Shown: positions 1-6,330, counted from the first letter of the stretch. The stretch: 7,495 nt of DNA from an uncultured Succinatimonas sp. (GCF_905203285.1 NZ_CAJKVK010000096.1:1-7495); one strand, 5' to 3'. Notes: generated from the sequence alone by a model not told the origin. Made by a program: numbers and translations.

Positions 1-1256
1 CCGTCAACCCAATTACGCAGCTGTTCCTGCCAGGAAACCGGTTCTTTGGAGGTTCCTGAGATTGAAGTTGTGGCTTTAGGCTGTGCGTTTCTTGCCTGCA
101 AGAATTCTGCCGGTAAATCGCTTAGCTGAATGTCTCTGCCCGTTACCATAATGGTCAGGTATTTGCAGAGATTTTTAAGCTGGCGGACATTGCCGGGCCA
201 TTGCTGGCGGCACAAGAAAACGAGAACTTCCGAAGTCAGTTTTTTAGGCTCGGTATTATTTTCAATCGCACTTTGATTTAAGAAGTGCTTGGCAAGCATC
301 GGAATGTCATTGTTGCGATCGCGAAGCGGCGGCATGTTAATGTGAATAACATTTAATCTGTAATAAAGATCGGAAATAAAAGTTCCTTCTTTTACCAGAT
401 TTTCAAGAATGCGGCTTGTAGCAGCAATAATTCTTACATTCACTTTATGCGGTTTCTGTTCGCCTACGGGTAAAAACTCACCTTTTTGCAAAACCTGCAG
501 TAAACGGGTTTGTGCTTCCATCGGCATGTCGCAGATCTCATTAATAAATAAAGTGCCGTTTTGTGCTTTTACGATTGCCGCTTCTTCTTTATCGTTTTTG
601 CCGATACCGCCGAAGATTTCATGTTCAACAGTTTCTTTGGGCATTGAAGAAACGTTTACTGAAATAAAAGGTTTGTCCTTACGATCGGAATGGTTATGTA
701 AAGCCATGGCAACAAGTTCACGGCCCGTTCCGGTTTCACCGTGAATAAGAACCGGAACTTCAGTACGTGAGACACGTCCGATGAACTTAAATACTTCCTG
801 CATGGCAGGCGATTTGCCGATGATTTCGGCTTCTTTACTGTCTGCTACGGCATCGCTTGCTAAAACCATTTCTTTTTTGCGGGTTAAGTTAAAGCGGTGC
901 AGTGCGGCACGACGGATAAGACTTACGGCTTGTTCTATATCAAAAGGTTTGGGCAGATATTCAAAAGTTCCGTGCTCATAAGAATCAATGGCGGCAGTCA
1001 GGTCGCTATGGGCGGTTATGATAATAAACGGAATATTCTGGTCAACCTCATGCACCTTCTTTATAAGAGAAAGACCGTCTGTTCCCGGCATGTTGATGTC
1101 AGAGACAATAACATCGGGGACTTCTGTTTTTAAATAGGCGAGAGCTTCATCTCCGGTTTCAAATAAGCGATGGGAAATACTGTTGACATCAAGCGCTTTA
1201 TCAAAAACGAAACGAATGCTGGCATCGTCATCAATAACCCAAATCATGGGATCCAT
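1..1256 (-). CDS. ntrC: Nitrogen regulator NtrC (GlnG), partial, with degenerate sigma54-activator AAA+ domain
   Basis: This is the response regulator of the NtrB/NtrC nitrogen system. The frame is open from ATG 1256 to the left edge (418 codons), so the C-terminal DNA-binding helix-turn-helix lies outside the window. The start is supported by a GAGGA Shine-Dalgarno at 1266-1270 with a 9-nt gap, and it lies 2 nt after the ntrB stop. The receiver (residues about 4-120) keeps the acidic triad D9-D11, phospho-acceptor D53 (VSDINMPG), T81 and K103 (YLPKPFD). The AAA+ domain (about 145-385) keeps its overall order and the sensor II motif WPGNVRQL. It departs from NtrC at key places: Walker A reads GETGTGRE (R179 for Lys), Walker B reads TLFINE (N239 for Asp), the GAFTGA loop is missing between EIFG (213-216) and GTLF (234-237), and the first arginine finger is I294 (FISDLYYR). 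ATP-driven sigma54 activation is therefore unlikely. Identity as NtrC rests on operon position and the W-linker near the edge (SWQEQLRNWVD). TyrR-like regulators share the GAFTGA loss but lack a receiver. Confidence 0.93.
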   Translation of the reverse strand, partial: MDPMIWVIDDDASIRFVFDKALDVNSISHRLFETGDEALAYLKTEVPDVIVSDINMPGTDGLSLIKKVHEVDQNIPFIIITAHSDLTAAIDSYEHGTFEYLPKPFDIEQAVSLIRRAALHRFNLTRKKEMVLASDAVADSKEAEIIGKSPAMQEVFKFIGRVSRTEVPVLIHGETGTGRELVAMALHNHSDRKDKPFISVNVSSMPKETVEHEIFGGIGKNDKEEAAIVKAQNGTLFINEICDMPMEAQTRLLQVLQKGEFLPVGEQKPHKVNVRIIAATSRILENLVKEGTFISDLYYRLNVIHINMPPLRDRNNDIPMLAKHFLNQSAIENNTEPKKLTSEVLVFLCRQQWPGNVRQLKNLCKYLTIMVTGRDIQLSDLPAEFLQARNAQPKATTSISGTSKEPVSWQEQLRNWVD

Positions 1257-1258
1257 AG

Positions 1259-2347
1259 TTAAATTTCCTCGCTTTTAAACACATCTTTTTTAAGGGGTAG
1301 GATTACGGAAAAAGTAGTTTTTCCTTTTTGGCTTTCACATTCGATGGTGCCGTTATGGCGTTCGACAATGCTTTGAGCAATGGATAAGCCCAGTCCGTTG
1401 CCTTTGGATCTTGAAGTTACCATCGGGTAGAAAATTTTGGGCATGATGCTTTCGGGAATTCCCGGTCCGTTATCCGTTATCGCTACGCAAATGGATGTCG
1501 GATATTTAAACCCGTTAATCACCACACCGTTGACCGCACGGGTTTTGATTTTAATAAGCGGTCTTTCAGTATTGGATTCCGTAAGCGCCTGAATGGCATT
1601 GCTGATGATATTGATGAAGGTCTGCTGCATGGCATCAACGTCAAGCATCAGCTCCGGCAGCGAAGGATCATAGTCCTTTTCAAAACGGACTTTATCTTTT
1701 GTTGCCATGGCTTCAAGCGACAGAACTTTTTCTACTACATAGTGGATATTGGCAAGGCTCATCGGATTGGGACGCTGCGGACCTAACAAATTATCCACCA
1801 ATGTTTTAAGGCGATCGGACTGCTCAATAATGACTTTAGTGTAATCGGTAATATCCGCTGCTTTACCGAAAGTCATCTCAAGCAGTTGGGCCGCTCCGCG
1901 GATACCGCCCAAAGGATTTTTGATTTCATGGGCAAGATTGCGGATCAGATCGCGGGCTGCCAGATGCTGGGTACGTCTCTGGCGTTCGTCATTTAGTTTT
2001 TGCTGGTAATTAATTGATTTGATTTCAACGATAAGACCTTTATTCTTACCGGAGTATTGGCTGATGCTCATATCAACGCTTATGGTATGAGTAGGATCTA
2101 TTCCGACGGCAATATCGGAGGCTGAAAATCCCTGAAAATTGGCTTTTAGCGCACGTGAGAGATTTTCCATTAAATTCTTTTCATGGCGATCAATAAGATC
2201 GGTAAGTTTTAGTGAACGCAGCTTAGAACGCGACATGCCGAATAACTGCTCGGCAGACGTATTGGCATATATGATTTTATATTGCCCGTCCGTAAGCATG
2301 ATAGCCGTCGCTAAACTTTCAAGAATAGTCTTTGCATCAGTTGGCAT
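1259..2347 (-). CDS. ntrB: Nitrogen sensor histidine kinase/phosphatase NtrB (GlnL)
   Basis: This is the soluble two-component sensor that phosphorylates or dephosphorylates NtrC according to PII (GlnB) state; it has no membrane segments. The 362-residue product matches the family length (about 350). An N-terminal PAS-like domain (about 5-115: LATAIMLTDGQYKIIYANTS) is followed by the dimerisation/phosphorylation H box NLAHEIKNPLGG with His140. The N box has Asn250 (NIISNAIQAL), the G1 box is DNGPGIP (292-298), the F box is IFYPMVTSRS and the G2 box is GNGLGL (316-321). All kinase motifs are present, so signalling looks functional. I chose ATG 2347 because AGG at 2356-2358 sits 8 nt upstream; the in-frame GTG at 2362 has no usable ribosome site. 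It forms an operon with ntrC and, unlike in E. coli, is not next to glnA but on the far side of typA. Its promoter region contains two NtrC-box-like repeats. Confidence 0.95.
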   Translation of the reverse strand: MPTDAKTILESLATAIMLTDGQYKIIYANTSAEQLFGMSRSKLRSLKLTDLIDRHEKNLMENLSRALKANFQGFSASDIAVGIDPTHTISVDMSISQYSGKNKGLIVEIKSINYQQKLNDERQRRTQHLAARDLIRNLAHEIKNPLGGIRGAAQLLEMTFGKAADITDYTKVIIEQSDRLKTLVDNLLGPQRPNPMSLANIHYVVEKVLSLEAMATKDKVRFEKDYDPSLPELMLDVDAMQQTFINIISNAIQALTESNTERPLIKIKTRAVNGVVINGFKYPTSICVAITDNGPGIPESIMPKIFYPMVTSRSKGNGLGLSIAQSIVERHNGTIECESQKGKTTFSVILPLKKDVFKSEEI

Positions 2348-2355
2348 ATAAAAAA

Positions 2356-2360
2356 CCTGC
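2356..2360 (-). promoter_or_regulatory. ntrB ribosome binding site
   Basis: GCAGG on the minus strand lies 8 nt (counted from the G of AGG) before ATG 2347. It decides for this start over the upstream in-frame GTG at 2362, whose 5' side (GTGAACAG) has no purine-rich site at a suitable distance. Confidence 0.6.
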
Positions 2361-2382
2361 ACCTGTTCACAAATACATTACA

Positions 2383-2399
2383 TGAGCAATTTTAGTGCA
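2383..2399. promoter_or_regulatory. Putative NtrC box 1, downstream of ntrB transcription start
   Basis: On the minus strand the site reads TGCACTAAAATTGCTCA. It matches 14 of 17 positions of the enterobacterial NtrC consensus TGCACYAWWWTGGTGCA, which I recall from the glnA/glnL sites. The left half TGCAC is perfect and the right half is degenerate. It falls about 13-29 bp after the predicted transcription start of ntrBC, a position typical of repression. The core of 16 bases (CAATTTTAGTGCATTG on the plus strand) is repeated exactly 60 bp away at box 2. Confidence 0.55.
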
Positions 2400-2418
2400 T
2401 TGAACTTTTTATCTGTCT

Positions 2419-2449
2419 ATTATACGAAAAAAATGTGTTTAATGTTCAA
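2419..2449 (-). promoter_or_regulatory. Sigma70-type promoter of the ntrBC operon
   Basis: On the minus strand a perfect TATAAT (2419-2424) follows a TTGAAC -35 element (2444-2449) with a long 19-bp spacer. It lies about 70 bp upstream of the ntrB start, so the leader would be roughly 65 nt. The -35 element lies inside NtrC box 2. No GG-N10-GC sigma54 element is visible here. This promoter would make ntrBC independent of typA transcription. Confidence 0.55.
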
Positions 2450-2459
2450 TTTTAGTGCA
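2443..2459. promoter_or_regulatory. Putative NtrC box 2, overlapping ntrB -35 element
   Basis: On the minus strand it reads TGCACTAAAATTGAACA, again 14 of 17 matches to the NtrC consensus and identical to box 1 over its first 13 bases. It covers the -35 element of the predicted ntrBC promoter, so binding here would block RNA polymerase. Together with box 1, 60 bp away, it brackets the promoter. In enteric bacteria NtrC represses the glnL promoter from a single such site. Confidence 0.55.
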
Positions 2460-2507
2460 TTGTCATAATGCAAAACTTTAGAAGATATTTGTATGTTTTT
2501 CAATCTG

Positions 2508-2552
2508 ATAATAAATTAAAGGCCCTGTTTTATAGCAAACAGAGCCTTTTTT
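2508..2552 (-). terminator. Rho-independent terminator of typA
   Basis: The hairpin arms are 2518-2530 and 2537-2549 with a 6-nt loop. In the minus-strand RNA all 13 pairs form, one being a U-G wobble. In the plus-strand RNA the same position is a C-A mismatch, so the stem fits the minus direction better. The minus-strand U tract after the stem is weak (UUUAAUUUAUU), while a run of six T follows on the plus strand. It begins about 25 bp after the typA stop codon. Confidence 0.75.
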
Positions 2553-2575
2553 AAGATCAATTTTGGAGCGATGAA

Positions 2576-4414
2576 TTATTCTGCTTTCTTGCCGCCGGCA
2601 GCACGGAAAGCACGGACACGCTCTAAATCTGACAGGAATTTTTTACGCAGACGAATGCTCTTAGGAGTTACTTCGACAAGTTCGTCTTCGTTAATAAACT
2701 CAAGAGCCTGTTCAAGTGACATATGAACTGCCGGAGTCAGAATGATGTTGTCATCTGATCCTGCAGCGCGGACATTAGTCAATTTCTTGGTCTTAAGGCA
2801 GTTGACGGTTAAGTCGTTGCTGCGGTTATGCAGACCGATGATTTGTCCTTCATAGACCTCTTCGCCGGCATCAACGAATAAACGGCCGCGCTCCTGCAAG
2901 AACCATAAGGCATACGGTACCGCTTTGCCGGTATCGTTGGAGATAAGCACGCCGTTTTGTCTTTCACCGATGGATCCTCCGGCAAACTCATCATAGCTGT
3001 CAAAGGTGTGGTACATAAGACCGGTTCCGGAAGTTAAGGTCATGTATAAAGTCTGGAAACCGATAAGTCCGCGAGCGGGGATTCGGTAATCAAGACGAAC
3101 ACGTCCTTTGCCGTCAGGATTCATATTCTTAAGCTCACCCTTGCGGCGGCCTAACTCTTCCATGACGGGACCTTGGTTTTCTTCATTAAGATCTAAAGTT
3201 AAGACTTCATACGGCTCCATAACTTTGCCGGATTCGTCTTTGTGAAGAATTACTTCAGGACGTGAAACACCAAGCTCATAACCTTCACGGCGCATCTGCT
3301 CGATTAAAACCGATAAGTGTAATTCACCGCGGCCTGAAACTTTGAAGCGATCAGGATCTTTAGTATTTTCAACGCGTAAAGCTACGTTATGCACAAGTTC
3401 CTGACGCAGGCGTTCTTCAATATTACGGGAAGTGATGAATTTACCTTCTTTTCCGGCAAAAGGTGAAGTATTGACGCAGAAGTTCATGGAAACGGTCGGT
3501 TCATCGACGGTTAAGGCTGGTAATGCTTCAACCTTGGAGTTATCGCAGACCGTATCTGAAATCTTAAGCTCACCAAGACCGGTTACGGCAATAATATCGC
3601 CGGCTTCGGCCTCTTCAACTTCATTACGATGCAGACCTAAGTAACCTAAAACCTGACCGACACGGCCCTGACGGGTAGAACCGTCGGCACCGACGATGGT
3701 TACTTGCTGATTTGAGCGTACGCGTCCGCGAGTAATGCGGCCTACACCGATAACGCCCACGTATGAGGTGAAATCAAGCGAGGAGATTTGCATTTGGAAC
3801 GGTCCGTTAATATCAGCCTGCGGCGGGGACACTTTTTCGATGATGGTTTCAAATAAAGGTTCCATGGTGTCGCCGTGCGAGCTTTCGTCAAGAGATGCCC
3901 AGCCTGATAATGCCGATGCATAAACAACAGGGAAATCAAGCTGTTCGTCGGTTGCTCCCAAATTATCGAATAAGTCAAAAACCTGATCGATAACCCAATC
4001 CGGGCGAGCTCCGGGACGATCGCATTTATTGATAACGACAATAGGTTTTAAGCCGCGGGCAAATGCTTTTTGGGTTACGAAGCGGGTCTGCGGCATCGGT
4101 CCGTCCACAGCGTCGACCAAAAGCAATACCGAATCAACCATGGACATAACGCGCTCTACTTCACCACCGAAGTCGGCATGTCCCGGGGTGTCTACGATAT
4201 TGATGCGATAACCGTTCCAATTGATAGCGGTGTTTTTTGACAAAATGGTAATACCGCGCTCTTTTTCAATGGCGTTTGAATCCATAACTCGTTCTTGACC
4301 GAGTTCGGTGCGATCTAAGGTTCCCGATTGGCGTAATAACTTATCAACTAATGTAGTTTTGCCATGGTCTACGTGAGCAATAATGGCAATATTACGGATC
4401 TTCTGTACGTCCAT
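2576..4414 (-). CDS. typA: Ribosome-associated translational GTPase BipA/TypA
   Basis: This is an EF-G-like GTPase that binds the 70S ribosome and supports large-subunit assembly and stress or low-temperature growth. The 612 residues compare with 607 in E. coli. The GTPase domain (about 1-200) shows every G motif: P-loop AHVDHGKT (13-20), RGITI (53-57), DTPGH (75-79), NKCD (129-132) and SAL (167-169). A beta-barrel domain II (about 205-300), the EF-G III/V-like domains and the BipA-specific C-terminal domain follow; the C-terminal part (about 440-600) contains RIPARGLIGFQT and a Lys/Arg-rich tail (SIRLRKKFL). The start ATG 4414 has AGG at 4424-4426, 9 nt upstream. It is transcribed away from glnA, the arrangement seen in E. 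coli and relatives, but here ntrBC lies behind it rather than behind glnA. It has its own terminator, so it is probably monocistronic. No unusual residues were noticed. Confidence 0.97.
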   Translation of the reverse strand: MDVQKIRNIAIIAHVDHGKTTLVDKLLRQSGTLDRTELGQERVMDSNAIEKERGITILSKNTAINWNGYRINIVDTPGHADFGGEVERVMSMVDSVLLLVDAVDGPMPQTRFVTQKAFARGLKPIVVINKCDRPGARPDWVIDQVFDLFDNLGATDEQLDFPVVYASALSGWASLDESSHGDTMEPLFETIIEKVSPPQADINGPFQMQISSLDFTSYVGVIGVGRITRGRVRSNQQVTIVGADGSTRQGRVGQVLGYLGLHRNEVEEAEAGDIIAVTGLGELKISDTVCDNSKVEALPALTVDEPTVSMNFCVNTSPFAGKEGKFITSRNIEERLRQELVHNVALRVENTKDPDRFKVSGRGELHLSVLIEQMRREGYELGVSRPEVILHKDESGKVMEPYEVLTLDLNEENQGPVMEELGRRKGELKNMNPDGKGRVRLDYRIPARGLIGFQTLYMTLTSGTGLMYHTFDSYDEFAGGSIGERQNGVLISNDTGKAVPYALWFLQERGRLFVDAGEEVYEGQIIGLHNRSNDLTVNCLKTKKLTNVRAAGSDDNIILTPAVHMSLEQALEFINEDELVEVTPKSIRLRKKFLSDLERVRAFRAAGGKKAE

Positions 4415-4505
4415 ATATGCAAACCTGTAAAAATGAAATAGGTGATATCTTAAGGCTGTTGTGAAATTTGCAATATTTTACCTTAAAAATAAGGTTGAGG
4501 CTTTA

Positions 4506-4527
4506 AAATCTGATATTGTTCACATTC
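4506..4527. promoter_or_regulatory. Putative CRP (cAMP receptor protein) binding site
   Basis: The core TCTGA-TATTGT-TCACA matches 9 of 10 half-site bases of TGTGA-N6-TCACA, and the full 22-bp site matches 17 of 22 bases of the palindromic consensus. In E. coli the upstream sigma70 glnA promoter is CRP-activated, so a role at glnA is plausible; it could instead or also act on the divergent typA. I could not pair it with a promoter at one of the standard CRP spacings. Confidence 0.45.
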
Positions 4528-4661
4528 TTTTAGCATTTTTTGATGTTGCTTATCTTAAAGCTTTCTATTTTTGCAAATGCTTTTTACAAATTGGGATAAC
4601 GAAAATCATGAGTACTGCTCTGAAGTTTTAGCCGCTGATTTTTCCCTTAAATGGATCAAAA

Positions 4662-4678
4662 TTGTCATTTTCCGTGCA
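4662..4678. promoter_or_regulatory. Weak NtrC-like site upstream of glnA
   Basis: TTGTCATTTTCCGTGCA ends in a perfect GTGCA half site. It agrees with ntrB box 1 at 11 of 17 positions, but the other half is poor. Its centre lies about 65 bp upstream of the transcription start predicted from the TATGAT element, a sensible place for an activator working with sigma70. Chance occurrence is quite possible. Confidence 0.25.
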
Positions 4679-4722
4679 AAATTAAATGCGATAAATATCC
4701 CAAAATGTTAAACTTATCAGAT

Positions 4723-4728
4723 TATGAT
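4723..4728 (+). promoter_or_regulatory. Candidate sigma70 -10 element for glnA
   Basis: TATGAT matches 5 of 6 bases of the -10 consensus. No recognisable -35 element stands 16-18 bp upstream, which is the pattern of an activator-dependent promoter. The predicted start near 4735 would give a leader of about 96 nt. Another possible pair is TTGCAA (4572-4577) with GATAAC (4596-4601). Confidence 0.25.
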
Positions 4729-4816
4729 GCAACATGATAACTCTGAAAGTTTTTAGAGTCTGTTTGCAATCGGTTTTCATTATGTGCGCGTGTCTGCGTA
4801 GATATTGCCTCATCTT

Positions 4817-4822
4817 AGGAGA
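4817..4822 (+). promoter_or_regulatory. glnA ribosome binding site
   Basis: AGGAGA lies 9 nt before ATG 4832. It rules out the upstream in-frame TTG at 4805, which would put the Shine-Dalgarno inside the coding region and add nine residues not typical of GlnA. Confidence 0.85.
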
Positions 4823-4831
4823 TTTCGGTTT

Positions 4832-6244
4832 ATGACAACCGTTGCTGATGTATTAAAGCTTATTGAAGAAAACGGCGTTAAATTCGCTGATTTACGCTTT
4901 ACCGATACCAAGGGTAAAGAGCAGCATGTTTCTATCCCTGCAAAACTGGTTACGGAAGATTTCTTCTCTGAGGGTAAGATGTTTGACGGTTCGTCAATGG
5001 TCGGCTGGAAAGGCGTTGACAAGTCGGACATGATTTTGATGCCTGATCCTGACAGCGTACACTTGGATCCTTTTTATGCTGATCCGACCATTATCGTAAG
5101 ATGCGATGTTCTTGAAGCCGATACCATGACCGGTTATGACAGGGATCCTCGTTCTGTAGCAAAGCGCGCAGAAGAGTATCTGCGTTCAACCGGTATCGGT
5201 GATGAGGCCTATTTCGGTCCGGAGCCTGAGTTCTTCTTATTTGATGACGTTAAATTCTCAAATGAGATGGGCGGCTGCATGTATAAAGTGGATGATTATG
5301 AAGCTGCTTGGAATTCAGCTACCGAGTATGAAGGCGGCAACTTAGGTCATCGCACTATGGTAAAAGGCGGTTACTTCCCGGTTCCTCCTGTAGATCCGTC
5401 ACAGGATATCCGTTCTGCAATGTGCCTTATCATGGAGGAGTTCGGTCTTGAGGTTGAGGCTCATCACCATGAAGTTGCAACTTGCGGACAGAACGAAATT
5501 GCTACCAAATTTAATACATTAACCAAGAAAGCCGACGAAGTTCAGGTTTATAAATATATCGTACAGAATGTAGCCAATCAGTACGGCAAGAGCGCTACCT
5601 TCATGCCTAAGCCGATTTTTGGCGATAACGGCTCCGGTATGCACTGCCATCAGTCAATTGGTCGTAACGGCGAGAACATTTTTGCCGGCAATATGTACGG
5701 CGGATTATCCCAGGAAGCTTTATGGTATATCGGCGGTATTATTAAGCATGCCAAGGCCTTAAACGCTTTTACCAATCCGTCAACTAACTCTTACAAGCGT
5801 TTGGTTCCGCACTTTGAAGCTCCGGTAATGCTTGCCTATTCAGCTTCAAACCGTTCCGCTTCCATTCGTATTCCGGTAGCTCAAAATCCTAAGACTGCGC
5901 ATATCGAGGTTCGTTTCCCAGACTGCATGGCCAATCCGTATTTGGCTTTTGCCGCTATGCTTATGGCAGGTCTTGACGGTATCCTCAATCATATTGAACC
6001 GGGCGATCCGATGGATAAGAATCTTTATGATTTACCGCCTGAAGAAGCTGATGCTATTCCGTCAGTCTGCGGTTCTTTAGCAGAAGCCTTAGATGCTTTG
6101 GAGCAGGATCATGAATTCTTAACCGAAGGCGGTGTCTTTACTGAAGATATGATTAAGTCATACATTGAAGTAAAGCGTGCTGAAGCTGCCCGTCTCCAGA
6201 CTGCTCCGCATCCGATTGAATTCGAGATGTACTATAGCCTCTAA
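4832..6244 (+). CDS. glnA: Glutamine synthetase, type I, adenylylation-regulated
   Basis: This cytoplasmic dodecamer makes glutamine from glutamate, ammonia and ATP and is the main ammonia-assimilation enzyme. The 470-residue product is essentially E. coli length (469). Visible family motifs are the N-terminal FDGSSMVGWKG (from about residue 51), the metal/glutamate region GPEPEFFLF (129-137), HHHEVATCGQNE, the ATP-binding GSGMHCHQS (267-275), the ammonia-site loop NPSTNSYKRLVP and NRSASIRIP (340-348). Tyr399 in NLYDLPPEE corresponds to the adenylylated Tyr397 of E. coli, so GlnE control is expected. The ATG is chosen for AGGAGA upstream. ntrBC is not downstream as in enteric bacteria; the gene ends in a strong terminator and is followed by yihY. 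Its upstream region has a CRP-like site and at best a weak NtrC-like site, with no visible sigma54 promoter. Confidence 0.98.
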   Translation: MTTVADVLKLIEENGVKFADLRFTDTKGKEQHVSIPAKLVTEDFFSEGKMFDGSSMVGWKGVDKSDMILMPDPDSVHLDPFYADPTIIVRCDVLEADTMTGYDRDPRSVAKRAEEYLRSTGIGDEAYFGPEPEFFLFDDVKFSNEMGGCMYKVDDYEAAWNSATEYEGGNLGHRTMVKGGYFPVPPVDPSQDIRSAMCLIMEEFGLEVEAHHHEVATCGQNEIATKFNTLTKKADEVQVYKYIVQNVANQYGKSATFMPKPIFGDNGSGMHCHQSIGRNGENIFAGNMYGGLSQEALWYIGGIIKHAKALNAFTNPSTNSYKRLVPHFEAPVMLAYSASNRSASIRIPVAQNPKTAHIEVRFPDCMANPYLAFAAMLMAGLDGILNHIEPGDPMDKNLYDLPPEEADAIPSVCGSLAEALDALEQDHEFLTEGGVFTEDMIKSYIEVKRAEAARLQTAPHPIEFEMYYSL

Positions 6245-6277
6245 TTTTTTTAGTAATTAGAGATAGATAGCTGTTTT

Positions 6278-6318
6278 AAAACCCTGCAGGAGATTACAAT
6301 AATCCTTGCAGGGTTTTT
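6278..6318 (+). terminator. Rho-independent terminator of glnA
   Basis: The arm AAAACCCTGCA (6278-6288) pairs perfectly with TGCAGGGTTTT (6307-6317), extended by a G-U and a G-C pair. The loop is about 14 nt and the downstream T run is 6314-6318. It lies 33 bp after the glnA stop and only about 12 bp before the predicted yihY start. Confidence 0.88.
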
Positions 6319-6330
6319 GTTTGCCGGTAT

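Larger units (their letters stand above)
4415..4831. other. Divergent typA/glnA intergenic control region (417 bp)
   Basis: This AT-rich spacer between divergent genes has no credible coding sequence; the only ATG-started frames are 7 and 28 codons and lack ribosome sites. It holds a good CRP-type site (4506-4527), a short inverted repeat ACCTTA-AAAA-TAAGGT (4480-4495), a weak NtrC-like site (4662-4678) and a TATGAT -10 candidate for glnA (4723-4728). For typA a TAAAAT -10 candidate lies at 4475-4480 on the minus strand, without a convincing -35 element. Scanning by eye I found no sigma54 element (GG-N10-GC with TTGCA) on the glnA strand. Confidence 0.7.

Noticed and set aside
409..744. Plus-strand open frame of 111 codons
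   Set aside because: Lies wholly antisense to the well-supported ntrC AAA+ coding frame; no ribosome site or recognisable protein. The plus-strand frames at 781-981 and 897-1133 are rejected for the same reason.
1..1256. ntrC as a decaying pseudogene
   Set aside because: The frame is uninterrupted over 418 codons, the receiver residues are intact, and the changes are confined to ATPase and sigma54-contact motifs.
2348..2362. GTG 2362 as the ntrB start
   Set aside because: Adds five residues, has no Shine-Dalgarno, and ATG 2347 has AGG at an 8-nt gap.
3742..4041. Minus-strand frame of 99 codons, and other open frames within 2576-4414 on both strands
   Set aside because: Out-of-frame shadows of typA, whose 612-residue frame has all GTPase motifs.
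4608..4631. Seven-codon ATG frame that might be a leader peptide
   Set aside because: No proper ribosome site, no attenuator hairpin following it, and it probably lies upstream of the glnA transcript.
4651..4737. 28-codon ATG frame in the typA/glnA spacer
   Set aside because: No Shine-Dalgarno before it and no recognisable protein; consistent with chance in AT-rich DNA.
4755..4775. TTTGCAAT as a sigma54 -12 element for glnA
   Set aside because: The required GG dinucleotide 10 bp upstream is absent.
4805..4831. TTG 4805 as the glnA start
   Set aside because: The AGGAGA ribosome site lies after it and points to ATG 4832, which gives the normal GlnA N-terminus.
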